Of a stretch of 64,000 bases of DNA, positions 40,301 to 63,300 are shown piece after piece. The notes below the pieces were generated by a model, which was not told where the DNA came from, did not search any database, and saw only the letters and a list, made by a program, of their open reading frames with translations. Position numbers and translations under genes: made by a program. The stretch is from Escarpia spicata (taxonomy: Eukaryota; Annelida; Polychaeta; Sabellida; Siboglinidae). The stretch's first letter is position 1; each line of letters begins with the position of its first letter. The DNA is taken from positions 15,704,199 to 15,768,198 of the forward strand of contig OZ023214.1 of the NCBI GenBank assembly GCA_963995525.1, in the 5' to 3' direction.

Positions 40301-40480
40301 AGAGTAGATCAAGCTTTTGGTAATATATATTGCAACTCCACCATGTCCATCATCATTTTGTAATCTTGAATTAAAAAATAAACTGTGGTAGCCACTTATT
40401 TTGTATTGCTGGGAATCACGAATTCTAAATATTTCTGTTAAGCCAATTAAAATAGAGATATATTGTCACAGTGGAAACCT
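37355..40480 (-). mobile_element. Near full-length LINE (endonuclease plus reverse transcriptase), inactive
   Basis: On the minus strand the domains come in order. The apurinic-like endonuclease is at about 40400-39850 ('GHGGVAIYITKSLI', 'PFIVGVIYHPNNAPRADINM'). The RT N-terminal region is at 39190-38930 ('GIVPEKLKTSKVIPVFKSG', 'NHYRP'). The fingers are at 38900-38760 ('QYGFRANHSTVQPIL', 'VFLDLSKAFNTINHDI'). 'INGVP-stop-GSIF' lies near 38600, the catalytic 'ADDITVYQSGP' near 38510, and the C-terminal 'YLTYGIQAWGNENN' near 38100. The GVPQG glutamine codon is a stop, and there are further frameshifts. About 3.1 kb long. Confidence 0.88.
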
Positions 40481-40503
40481 ACAGACCTCAGTTTTGACAA
40501 CAG

Positions 40504-40538
<35 letters not shown>

Positions 40539-40578
40539 TAGATAGATATACACACCTGTTGTCAAAACTGAGGTCTGT
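40481..40578. repeat. Perfect 27-bp inverted repeat around a TA/TAGA core
   Basis: acagacctcagttttgacaa continuing to 40507 is repeated exactly in inverted orientation at 40552-40578. The 44-bp core is (TA)n followed by (GATA)n. The left arm begins where the LINE at 37355-40480 ends. Confidence 0.95.
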
Positions 40579-40597
40579 ACTGAGGTCTCTGAGGAGA

Positions 40598-41013
40598 CGC
40601 ATAGGCGGATATAGGGTGCTGGAGGCACTGCCCCCTAGACCTTTGGAATATAACGTGCCCCTAGACGTTTTCGTATGTGCCTCCATTACGTGTCCCCCAG
40701 AATTTTGGAATGTGCCCCTGTTTAGGTTAGAAGAAGCTGAAGTTACGGCGGCGCGGTGGCGAGAAACTGTCAGTAGCATCCGCTCAATCTCTCGATGTCA
40801 TAAGCGGAGAAGCTGAAACTTACGGCGTCGCGGCAGCAACAAAAATCAGTGGCACCATCCACCCCCGCCCCGTCTTCCAATGTCATGATTCGACAGCGCT
40901 ACACCGAAGTCGTGCCGGAGCTGCGCCTCAGACCACCAAATAATATATGAATTTGGTTCGGCCGCAAGAAGAGGTTGTTGGGCCTCCCTAGACTACCCTC
41001 TCTGGATCCGCCC
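40598..41013. mobile_element. Non-autonomous hAT-like element
   Basis: The left end (cataggcggatataggg) and right end (reverse complement caggggcggatccagagagg) are inverted and match the 'CAGGGGCGGATC' style of hAT termini. The sequence agacg flanks both sides. The interior lacks transposase. Its left part is related to the repeat at 35200-35410. Confidence 0.55.
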
Positions 41014-41289
41014 CTGAGACGTGGGACATACTTTGTGTACAGGCTTGGAACAGTGGCGCCATATCACGGAGCCTGGAAAATCGAGGCTACTCCACCCGTC
41101 GCAATTGCTCGTCAAGCCATTGCGGAAACAATAGAACTAACACAAACCTAACTATTCCCGAATTGTCTTATTCGTTTGTTCCCTTAGCATATTGTCACAA
41201 TAACAGAGCTATTATCAATGTTTTATTCGAGTCTATGATATAATTGTATACAGGCCCGTAGGCTAGGAGGAGGAGGGTGTAACGATGGG

Positions 41290-42460
41290 TTCTGTTGGAC
41301 ATACATTTCACGCCTACTAGGGATGCGATGGGAGCATACGAACCCCACCTACTCCACTCCTGTTCGAGGGAAAAGAATTCCGCTCGAGAGACAAAGCTGC
41401 GTTCGAGTTCTCAAGGGGGTGCAGTTTTTTTTGGTGGAGCCTTAATGTGGGTGCAGTTGGAGATATCAGGGGGTGTCTTAAGTAGTGTAGTGAATTCCGC
41501 TTTAGCTGCTCCACCTTGTGTCCCACATCTGGCTGCAGACTCGTTCCTCCATTGTGTCATCTCAGTGTCCGCCTGTCAGTTAGCTGCGTCCTCGTTTTTC
41601 ATTTTACGAAATTCATCTTCGAAAACAGTTGCCCACACGCGTAAGTTACGCGTGCCAAACAAATTGCAAAATGCGATTGTCGAGTTTCATCAAACCAGGA
41701 TAGAGTTCCGCAAGTGCATGCGACCTCACCCCTTGGTGGTCGTTTTGAGTGCCTGTGAGCCGCGCACTGCAGTTCGATGAGCTCCGTCTGCCTAAGAATC
41801 TTCCACCTGGACCATGTTGGAATATCACGGCAACTCTCCACTGCGATTCCTGATATTGCACAAATGATCTGCTAGCTCTCGTCTCACCACTCTGACCACT
41901 ACGTAAGCCTACGCGTACGTGTCCAGACAGTCAGTGTTTTCACCGGGTGCCACTGGCGTATTTAGAGGGGGCGATCGCCCCCCCCCCCCCCCCCCCCCCC
42001 CAATGGTGGCAGCTGCCCCCTTCCTCAACAGTCGCACGGCAGCTCTTGTGCGCTGGACAGGGCAGTACTCGCCCCTTTTTGCTCCCCGAATAAAAAAGCC
42101 TGGATACGCCACTGCCTTATGGGGTATTGAGACGTGTACATTGCGGGCGTTCCGCAGTGATGTCTCTCACAGTAGCTTTGTGATCTCGAAAGTGGAGACG
42201 AACTGGAAAATAAATCTCATTGATGAGATGTTCTTATCCCTGAAGTTGAACATTCAGCAGTTTGAGTTGCGCTGTGGTGTCGACTGAAATACAAAATCGA
42301 AAATCGCGGTGTGGGCCCAACGAATTCCGTTAAACATGTACCCTCTAGCTGTTCCATGAACAAGCTAATCCCATGTTTCAGCTCGTACACGCGGCGCACC
42401 AGCCGGCGTAGGAGGTCTTAATATTGTGCATTTATATCCGCAACAATGTGTTGGAACTGC
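41290..42460 (-). pseudogene. hAT transposase pseudogene (ZBED5/EPM2AIP1/SCAND3-like)
   Basis: Minus-strand pieces are collinear with this hAT subfamily. 'RRVYELKHGISLFMEQLEG' with 'LTEFV' lies at 42340-42400, a degraded RDKN-ISSM block near 42220, and the C-terminal 'ARVTYACGQLFSKMNFVK' with 'KTRTQLT' near 41570-41660. Active relatives read TYxCEQLFSxMxxxKSxxRxxLT. Many stops and frameshifts are present, and a MITE interrupts it at 41951-42114. Confidence 0.7.
41951..42114. mobile_element. MITE with poly-C core nested in the hAT pseudogene
   Basis: The left end cactggcgtatttag and right end (reverse complement cagtggcgtatccag) form inverted termini. The interior includes a run of about 23 C. 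The TIR style is hAT-like. No clear 8-bp target duplication was found. Confidence 0.65.
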
Positions 42461-43151
42461 CGGTGGTTTAGGTCACGAGCACGAATGTAGTTCACAGACT
42501 TCACGATAACGCTCGTTACGTTTGGTAATTTAATTTACTTGCCACGCAGGCTTTCTTGAGGGATGATGCACTGGATTATGCAGTAGGCTCTTCCGATCAT
42601 GGAAAGTGCACCAACTGTCTTCATCCCGCCGGCCGCACTGTGCATAATCTCGCTACTAGCCCGCGGGTCGCGTGAAATAGCTTCACGGGCCGCAGTTGGC
42701 TGTTGCCGATCTCTGCATTAGGTTTATCGAGAGTCCGACAATTGTTTACTTACGTATAGCCCGCCCTTATCAAATATCTATCATTTATATTTGTAGACAT
42801 ATTCACGTTGCTAGAATTAACGTACATAATCACCCGATAATATTTGTTCCAGTCCTGTCTTCATAACCATTAAATGTTTTACACGCTTCCGTTTGATCTC
42901 CTCATAATTATCCTTGTTTCTAATGTTGCCAACCCACAATCTATCAGATACCTTTCATAGCTAAACATTTTCAGCTCAGTAATGAGTGCGCGTGCTTGTT
43001 TGTGCGTGCGTGCATGCGTATGTGCGTATGTCAGTAGATTCAAAAGTTAGCCGTACAGTGGCATCACGTAGTGGGTGCGTCGGTGTCAGCGAGCGTGTAG
43101 TTACAACGTTGTTCGGTAGGTGGCAATAATTGCTGGTTGTCAATAAACAAC
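42461..43151. promoter_or_regulatory. Upstream region of MORN1
   Basis: The sequence upstream of the first coding ATG has no recognised gene. The 170 bases before the ATG are richer in CpG and GT/GC alternation (42985-43130) and probably contain the promoter and 5' UTR. No TATA box is evident at a convincing distance. Confidence 0.3.
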
Positions 43152-53762
<10,611 letters not shown>

Positions 53763-53964
53763 TTGCACATTCCGTTTTTTGCGCCATGTTTTCTGTCAGC
53801 AAATTGCACAACGCTGTGTCGCAATGTCACATTTGATATAACAAGCGTATTATATTTCTAAACAAACAAACTCTACTCCATAGACCACACGAATGGCACA
53901 TCATAAGTTGAAGCAGAACGACTGTTCGCGTGGAGTGAGTTTCCAATTTATGAAAGAACTTTGT

Positions 53965-54313
53965 TGGTTTACCGTCGGGGTCGTTTACAAAGTGTCAACA
54001 TTTACCTATTCACACAGAGCGTAAGAATGCCCGCGTACTAATTTTAAAAATGTATGTCGTGTGAATTGCATAACCATAATGATTGTAAATAAATGTTTGT
54101 AAATATTATTATGATGGCTGTTATTGTATGTATTGTATGTATAGTGTCATGAAAGTATTACATACTTACATATGACGTTCAAGCTGGAAAAGTATGGGCA
54201 CTTTAAAGTGCTGATTCATGGGAAGTGCTAATTCAGGGGGAGGTTATGGTAATTTGAACGCTCTGTACGAATAAGGTAAATGTTGACAATTGCGAACGAC
54301 CCCGCAGTGATAA
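53965..54313. mobile_element. Inverted-repeat MITE, copy 2, at the 3' end of MORN1
   Basis: The left arm (cggggtcgtttacaaagtgt, then caacatttacctattcac and acagagcg) is matched by the right arm read in reverse (cggggtcgttcgcaattgtc, then aacatttaccttattcg and acagagcg). The arms are about 50 bp. A candidate polyadenylation signal (aataaa, 54088) lies inside it. Confidence 0.65.
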
Positions 54314-56230
54314 CCACGTTAAACGCGTACTTCTCACAAAACTCATGCAATGCTGTGTGGACCTTCACCTTTTGCACTTGGCACATTTGCTGTTGAAGAC
54401 ATGGCAGACTGCAGTGGCACGAGATATGTATTGTTTGTACTGTATGTCACCTTTGTACCTTCATGTCCCTTGGCAGCTCTGCCTCCTCGCTCGAGAAGTC
54501 GGAAAACTAACCTTTCTATCACGGTGGAGGTAACTAATATATTTAGGTGTTGCCGTTTGTTAAATGCATATACAGGTACATCTGACGTATTTATGCATTT
54601 ATGTTTGATATGGTTGATTTCTTTTGCTTTACTTTTGTTTCAAGCTTGTCTGAATATCATCGTTTCAGTGGGTTGTTAACCATAAGCGCAGTATCTGCAC
54701 AACCCCAAACAGTATCTACGTCTTGTTTGCCTGACCCATATCTCTGTATTCATAGGAGTTGTTAGTATATTAACTATATATCTAAATAACAGTACCATTA
54801 AGTAAATTAAGCTACATGTATTGAAACTTGTTGGGGTTTGTGCAAGACTAAAATGCACTGTGAAACATTTACGATGATCTTTGGTTTTGGATCTCGTCAC
54901 ATTCTTAGAAGGATCCTTGCTTGTAGCTATTCATTCTAGTTACTTTACTACTACTATAGGATAACTGCATGTGCCGAATTTTGATTTACAGCAGGGGTGC
55001 TTAATTGTATAATGTCACACATTTCTTCGTTTTGTCGGGTCTATCTTTCGAAGTGCATGACAGAACACCTCGCTTCAAGTAGCGGGCATTCTTTACCAAA
55101 GTATTGATTTACAATCTGCATGTGCATGTCCACCTGTTTGAGCCCAAATAGCCACATAAATAGTGCATGATAGGTAGCTAATAGCATATCCCTTCAACGT
55201 TGCTCTAAGTCCCTAGTTGTAGTTTAACCTATTGCAATATAAAACAATGATAATGGTTGTCTAGTTTTTGTTTGGCGATAGTGAGTTGTGTAGTCTTAGT
55301 TAATGTTAGGTATGTTGATTCCGATCTGTTTGTATTTAACCATTTGGCACTATCGCAATCTTGTGTACCGCAGAAGCACACATCAGTTGGAGATTTAGAA
55401 CAGCTATCATACAATTGTAAAGAAATTGTATATAACCAGTTAACAGACAATATGTATATTGTTTATCAATTATGACGTAGTGTGTAAGAAACGTTTCAGT
55501 TGGAAAACACTGCCATGTACGCCCAGTATGAAAGCATAAAAATACATTACTCAAACGCATATATATATATATATATGTTATTTAAGATGGGTGATACATA
55601 TCTCTTCCTTGTTTCTCTCCAATTCCAAAACATTACCATTACACGCCCAGCACGAAAATATAAAATAGATTACACAAACGTGTAAAATGTCATATCTTCA
55701 CTTTGTTCTCTCCCTTCTCTTCTTTCTGTCGCTTTCTTTCTTTTGTTCTTCATTTACTCCTGGTATTCCTATCTTTTAAACAGTTTCTGTTTCTTTTTCG
55801 GCAGAAACAAATCAAATCTTGTGATTGCATAGTACACGTAATGTTGATGACGTCAAGTACACGTTGTTAACAATTGATCTGCTATGCTATCATATTTTCA
55901 CGTTTCGGAATTCATCATTTGCAATGCAACATAGAATCATAACACTGTGCAGATAAGATGACTCCCGCATCTATAGACACATGGGGCAGTCAAAACGCAA
56001 CACGCGGATGACGTTAACTGAATGTACATTTCCTCATTATTATATTGTGTTAACACACCCACGCGCACGGACGCACGCACCATCACACGGACACGCACGA
56101 ATTCGTGCACGCAGGTACGCACGCTCGTACATACGCGCGCACACGTCACGCGCATGGATCTATTAACGTGAACCTGTGCACCGTAGCATATGGATGCACA
56201 CACGCTAAAACACATGCACTTACGCACGCA
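54314..56230. other. No gene recognised downstream of MORN1
   Basis: Short frames only. A pyrimidine-rich stretch lies at about 55600-55800. Confidence 0.4.
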
Positions 56231-56343
<113 letters not shown>

Positions 56344-56474
56344 AAACAATACATTCCAATAGACACACGATTCATATGACTAAGCATTAATGTATTGATG
56401 GTACATTTGATTGTAATACAGCGGCCTGACCGGTAGTCTGTCCCACTAACGACTCTTTGTCTGTGTTTGCAAGG

Positions 56475-56655
56475 CGGCGGTCAGCGCACCATTGTGATTA
56501 CTGACGAATTGCACCAGTGTCTGCACGGAGCACTGTTGTCACTGGCACTCGCTGGTGACACGTCACTTGAGTTTACGCACGTCTTGTTGGACACGGCACT
56601 GCGCGAACGTAGAGTAGCGGCGACGGGACGGTATCTGCTGCCGGAGCACTTGTAG
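56475..56655 (+). CDS. Candidate terminal exon, unrecognised
   Basis: After acceptor-like 'tgtgtttgcaag' the plus frame runs to TAG at 56653-56655. It encodes 'GGQRTIVITDELHQCLHGAL', 'LEFTHVLLDTALRERR' and 'ATGRYLLPEHL'. Its G+C content and amphipathic helical pattern set it apart from its A+T-rich flanks and look like real coding sequence. No family is recognised and no upstream partner exon was found. Confidence 0.4.
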
Positions 56656-58423
56656 TCCATTGTCTGCACCTAATACAATTTACACTAGTGGGTGCATGTT
56701 CTGTGTCTGACTCAAACAATTGTGGAACTGCTCTCAAACCTTCGTTAACCAGAAACACTTTACAGATGGATTAAATTAGCAACAATTCAGTTAGTATTGT
56801 CATTTTTGCAGTAACAATAGCGTAAACAGAGTTTACGTGGGTTGACACTTCAAACAGTTCAGCTAACGCTCCACCAAATAGGCATATGCCACATTGTACG
56901 GATTTACTATATTTAATACGGATTTATTGGATTTGGAGAAGAACAGGCTGTACTCTGGTTTAGTAAGGATTTGCTTCAAATGGGAAAATCATTATAAACT
57001 ACACATTTTTCTGTGCTCATCAAACGTGTGTAATACCGGGTGACAGACTTGTCGGTGAAACATAGCGGATGTCAGTACGTTTTGTAGGCTAGCAGAAGGC
57101 CGGATTCGGTCGTAGTAGGAGCGATGTAGGCTGGGCAACCGCAAACAACCGTAACCGTAACATTGAAACATGTTATAAAGGTTTAGACATACTGCTACTG
57201 GATTTCAAATTAAAAATATGGATTTCAACGAAGCAAAGGTGGCATGCTTGCTCTGCTATGTGTGTTTTATCTTCCACGTATACAGCACGATAAAGTAATT
57301 AGAGTGCACGCATTTTAACGTACATACGCACGCATCTCGCCTAACTGAGGAAGTACGTGTGTATTTAATGTGCCGCATGTTGGCTAAACAGAAAGCATGC
57401 AATTTGACGCACGCACACATCTCGTCCAACATCCTTTCTTTTGTGTGTTTGATGTATGTGTTGTCCTAATGCGTATTCCATGTATGCCAATGGCTGTGTT
57501 GTTCCATACATACGCTTTCTTTCATGCAGTAATCGTTTTGGCAAGACTAAAGCACGATTGGCCTTTTCGTTTTCACATAATTGCATCTAAATTTGTATTT
57601 CCTGCCATTTCGCGAGTAGAGTCCGTTGTCTAGGTATCTTAGCAGTAAATTGTTGTGGTTCACTTGGGAGTCATGTGTATTTTTTATGCGCTGTTCTCAC
57701 ATCTTTGTCGTTTTTGGGCTTACATTTATATTGACAATGCCACGACGGGTAACTTAATTGGTAAACCGGTAATGGTAGAACTAGCGGTGTATGTGAAGAA
57801 TCACCTGTGAGAAATAGTAAGCCTTAATCCCAGACGTAGGAAACGTCCAGTACAATTGCATTAGTCTCATACACATTGTTTTTGTTGTGGATAACGTGTA
57901 GGATGTTCAAAACGCTCGCCCCGTTTCTAAACAACCAACTTGAGGTCGGAACACTACAAATTATTATCTTGAAAATGTGTCGATGTTTTCGCATTTCAGC
58001 ATCGTGTTTTAACCCAAGACTGATAAAAAAAATTGTGTGACTAAAATGTTAGAACAGATGTAGGTGAAATTTCATTTTTGTGATAAAAGCGAACAAGATT
58101 TTATGGTAACAACGATCAGTTTTGAACTTCGTCAATGGGTGTTTTGATCTTAAGTGCGACATTGTGGGATACGTGTCCATAGCGAACAACTGATATCTAT
58201 ATTACACAAATAATAACATTGGTTTTGTATAAATTATCGAATAGATCAGGTGATATATAAAAATATTTTTAAAGCCAACCAATTCCGTCTCCTGTAGTGT
58301 AGTGTATCCCTACCTTTTCTGTTTATTTATATGTAATTTATTCTACTGGGCCCCTTCATATATTTTATTGGGCAACGAGGTTTCCAGACTTATACAAATA
58401 AAGAAGAATCTATTCCATATAAG
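56656..58423. other. No feature recognised
   Basis: A+T-rich sequence with short frames. Nothing supported. Confidence 0.4.
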
Positions 58424-58542
<119 letters not shown>

Positions 58543-58978
58543 CGCGCAACCGATCCTTATTTTAACGTAACAACCGACACATCGTCTGTGTATATATAGT
58601 GTACATATAACACGTGTTACGTTGCCTTACCACGTCTCTAGGTGGGATACGACACAGCACATCAACCGAGGCATGACAAGGGTCATTACACCCCCGGAAG
58701 AAAAATGAACATGATCAACGTCTTGCAATGCCAACCAGTGCCAACTGACCTGTTTCACTTTGGGGGTTATTTCACCACGACACGTATATTTGTATTAATA
58801 CGAAAGCGCATTTCGTATCATAACTGCCACTCTGCAAAATATAATGTAAACAGGTGAATAAATTGTAATATAACTGATCGTATGCAGTGATTATTTGACC
58901 TATTAACATAGACGGAAGCTCGCTACCAGGAGTCCTTATGTCAGGAACAACCCATTAAAACGAACATAATTTGAAAAT

Positions 58979-59316
58979 CCTCATTCTGGCCTGCACTATT
59001 TAGTCTACCCACGGACCCTCATTCTGGCCTGCACTATTTAGTCTACCCACGGATCCTCATTCTGGCCTGCACCATTTAGTCTACCCACAGACCCTCATTC
59101 TGGCCTGCACTATTTTGTCTACCCACGGATCCTCATTCTGGCCTGCACTATTTAGTCTACCTACGGACCCTCATTCTTGCCTGCACTATTTAGTCTACCC
59201 ACGGACCCTCATTCTGGCTTGCACTATTTAGTCTACCCACGGACCCTCATTCTGGCCTGCACTATTTAGTCTATCCACGGATCCTCATTCTGGCCTGCAC
59301 TATTTAGTGTACTCAT
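58979..59316. repeat. 38-bp minisatellite, 9 copies
   Basis: tcattctgg starts at 58981 and recurs every 38 bp to 59285. Unit tcattctggcctgcactatt plus tagtctacccacggaccc, with ggacc/ggatc variants. Confidence 0.96.
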
Positions 59317-60030
59317 GAAAGAAACACTTAACAAAAGAAGCCATTAGAAAAATTAAGTGCAAACAAATGATGTGGAAGTCATGGATGTACTGGAAATTTG
59401 GCGGGAATATTGGCGGATGTGGATCGTGGAGAATTGTTGATACAGAAACAAAAGTGGAAACATTGATCGATAAGTATTATTCTTACCTTAATATTATTCA
59501 TAAAATAGCACTAGACATATATTGAATAACATGTTTGCTTAAAATTAGTTAGTTAAAGTATTTTATAACACTTTAGTCTAGTGAGTGATAATAGGGTAAC
59601 TTAGCCTTCGATACGTTTGTAAACAAGATTTAGCAAACCTGATTCTGTGGTAGAATATATAGGAAATAAAGTAACAAACAAAGCTACTTACATAAGATCA
59701 TATTTGTGTAAGCCAGCACCTGCTAGAAAATTTGATTAGGTAGCATTGCTTTTAAAATTAAGCAACTGCTATATTCGGGCGAACTCCAGTTTGTTTATGT
59801 AGCTAATGTCTCATGTATTTGTCAGGGCGCGTTATAACCTAAATAAATAATGCAGTCTAGCGTAACGTAATTGATTGTAATAAAATTAGGTCACTACTGG
59901 TAACGTTAATCTTCGTGACAGGGTAGATAGTCAGCTGTGTAATTAAAATCTGCTGTAACATAAAGTGTGCTGTAGTACACAGGAAACAATCTTTATAAAG
60001 ACTAAGTTAAGTTATTACATAAATTCTGAT

Positions 60031-60201
60031 ATGGCGCCTTGCAAGCGGCATGTCAAAGCAAAACGACACTTGGTGTGCGATCACTGCCACAGCTGGGTGG
60101 ATTTTGCCTTGTCCGGCTGTGGGAAGTCATGGGCAGAAACCAAGGGGGAGGGATTCACCATTCAGTGCGTGAAGTGTTGGAGTTTCTGCAGAAGGAGATA
60201 G
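60031..60201 (+). CDS. Small Cys-rich protein or 5' end of a retroelement ORF
   Basis: ATG at 60031 (MAPCKRHVKAKRHLVCDHCH) opens 56 codons with CDHC, SGCGKSW and CVKC, a metal-binding layout reminiscent of a PHD or zinc-ribbon. It ends at TAG after 'FCRRR'. One frame over, the text continues 'EVLEFLQKE' and then Arg/Glu-rich sequence to about 60360. This suggests a frameshifted longer ORF1-type protein of a retroelement. Family not certain. Confidence 0.4.
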   Translation: MAPCKRHVKAKRHLVCDHCHSWVDFALSGCGKSWAETKGEGFTIQCVKCWSFCRRR

Positions 60202-60369
60202 TTATGCTGATATATTGTGAAGGAGACGGAAATGTGAATTAGCAAGGAGACAGGTGGAATGGAGAGAGACGACAGGGAGAGAGTTGGGAATACTGTGAGA
60301 CTGAAGGAACAAAGTAGTGGCAAGAAGACTGAGGAAAGGAGACTGAGAGGAGGGAAGGTGATTCATTAA

Positions 60370-63300
60370 TTGTGAAATACGCCTAAAAGAATGTGGTTTA
60401 ACAACACTAGAGACCAGGAGATTGGGAGTAGATCAGATAGAAATGTTTAAAATATTGAATGATTATTAAAATATTGATAACAGTATTGAAGTTACATTAG
60501 TAAAGGAGCAGTGCAGATTATATATAAGAAAGTTCTCATTTTCACAGAGGACTGTAAATGAATGAAACAGATTATCTGCAGATTGTGTGGGTGCTAGTGG
60601 TGTGAATATGTTTTAAAATAAAATTAACACATACCTCAGAAGGGCGGGATACACTTAGGTAAAAAGGGTTGGACTCTCAATAAGCCAAAAGGCTTCCCCG
60701 TCCACTTGCCATCTAGAGTTAATTCTCTGGGTGGCAATGTTGTTAAATCTTGTTACAAGGTACTCCGGGTATAAGGAACAGCTGACAAGGTCCCTTGTTC
60801 CATACAACCATCGTCCACTGTACCGCAACACAGAGCATCGAGTCGTCGTGCGTGCACGGAAACACATCCATTATGAACAGGTATTCTAATTGTAATTAAG
60901 CAGAGCTAAAACGTCGTGTCCCCTGTTACTAAATCGAAAAGCGGTTTGAGCAGTCCTACCGACTGGATACTGTGCAATATAAGTTTTTACTACGGGTTTG
61001 CTTCAAATGTAAAGATTGTGAGGAAATGCATAATTACCTGTATTCGTCACAAAATTATTAATTAAAATGATGAACGTATATTTGTCTAAGAAAACATTAT
61101 GTGTGTGTATATTGCCCACAAAACGCAGCGGAATATTAGTACTATATTACAGGGTGGTTAAGATTTCAATCAAGGAAATATTTCGTGCGTGAATGAGTGT
61201 TTTGTATGGTAAACATTTAGGCTTTGGCAACTTGTATATCTGGCCGTACCTCAGCACAACGTTACTGACCTATCTCGTCTGTGTAAATGCATACAGTACC
61301 GTGTACAATATTATGTTAATACAAAGAACAGTTCTGGCGGAACGTCTTGACGTCTATGACGCGGCACATGTACGTTACGGTGTCCCGTTTTCCAAAACGC
61401 ATAGACTTATCTCTCACTGTTTCAGGCTGTTACAATTTCCGCGATAGTCACTCTGTCTTCCGTGTCCGCACTACCTTTTATATAATAATAATAATACATT
61501 AAAAAAATTCCGACAGCGTAATATACACACAGTGTTTGTCGTACATAAACCACTTGTGTATTTCATTAATGTAAAGGATGCACAACGATATTCACTGGTT
61601 GTCGATCTGATACGCAGCCATTTGAGTGTTTCTTAAGAAAATACCAAAATTATATCTTATTTCAAAGTACATATTAATTAACAATGTTATATTTCGTTAT
61701 TCAATGTGTATTGCTGTGGTATACTTACCGTCAGAAATTGTATAACAATAAGAATCTGATAGATCGACCAGTACATGTAATAAAAGGTGAATATGCAGTG
61801 GTATATTGTTTATTTAATAAAAGGTCGCCATATATGTAACATCATCATATTTTAATTCATCCCCAAATTGTTTTTTTTCTCGAACATATTAACATCATCA
61901 TTATAACACGTTTGTTGTATATATTAGTTAACCAACTATGTTATTATAAATACATTCTGTATTACAATAACCCGTAAAAATTGTTTAGTGAACCAATGAA
62001 AATGTTGTAGGGCTACTTCTCCATAATTCTTATTATACCATACTTGCAAGAAATGCAGCGATGTATCCAGCCAACTCAGGCCAGACAATCTCCATTGTAG
62101 TACCATGCCGTCATACTACGGAATTGTACTGTCTATTATGTGTTTGTTTTGATGTATATGAGGTGTATTGTTTGAGGACGCAAATAATCCGTGTTAGACG
62201 CACGCACGCATCTCACCTAACACTGTATTACGTGTAGTTTTATTATACGTTGACGAGACATGCTCAAGACGATGACAATATGATCGTCAGGTAAATGTGG
62301 TTTATTGATTGGCTATCACGAATGGTGCACGTTGGGATATTGTAGGATCCGACTCCATGACCGACGATGATGGTTTTTTTGCTATCCCGCTACGTACAAA
62401 TGCATGTAAAAACCTGAGGGCAGTGTCGTCAAAAGTATCTTCAACCTAACCCTAATCATGAACTTCGACCTAATACTAAACCTAACCCTTTTGCATATCA
62501 TACTAACCAAAACAGGACATTTGCACGTAGACTTGTTGCAGGAGGCTCTCCTCGTAGCCACTTGCTAGTGGGTATCTTAGCCGATAGGCCAATGAATCAT
62601 CGACTCCGTCTTATCATGATTCTTCTCGATACAACACAGGCAATTTATATGGTCCTATGTACGTCACGCATGCTGTCATCAGTACTGCTCCACTGTGCAC
62701 TCGACGTTCTTGTAATGAGGATACGTGCAGCTATAGCCTATTGTTTGCAACACTTAAAACATACGTTCAAATCAAACAAGACGCTGGTATCCAACACATT
62801 GGTCCTATTTACTAAACACATTTGTCGCAACTGATATCAGCGACGGAGTCAATAGAGTAAACTCGCATTGGATATTAATTAAATTGTTGCTAAAGGAAAC
62901 AGTCGAAACCCATAGTAAGTCCAACAACGATGATGTAAATAATTGTTTCCGACGTCATCGAACCTACCATTGTGTACGCGATGTCCGCATCATGGCGTAA
63001 CCAACTATACTTCCCTCGTAACCGGAAACGTCATATTACACCATCCGCGCATGCGCAACAATTGTGTTAACTCTGCCACACAATTTTTTTCTTCTTCTTC
63101 AAAATGGGCGCTGACACAATGATACACAGGAGTGGTAATTAAGCTGATGTTGGATTGGCAACGCTATTGTTGTTTGCGAGATTTCAATTGTGAACTTGTA
63201 TCACGTCACATAGGCGTAGCATAAAAAACATGTTAATTTTTTTTCTAGTAAAATGTCTACATAAACCCTATGTACATTTGCATGCAATTGAAATCGAGAG

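Noticed and set aside
41295..41780. 161-codon plus-strand frame
   Set aside because: It lies antisense to the hAT transposase remnant, whose motifs are on the minus strand.
62443..62492. Telomere or chromosome end
   Set aside because: Only two short cctaaccct words separated by unrelated bases; too little for an interstitial telomere array.
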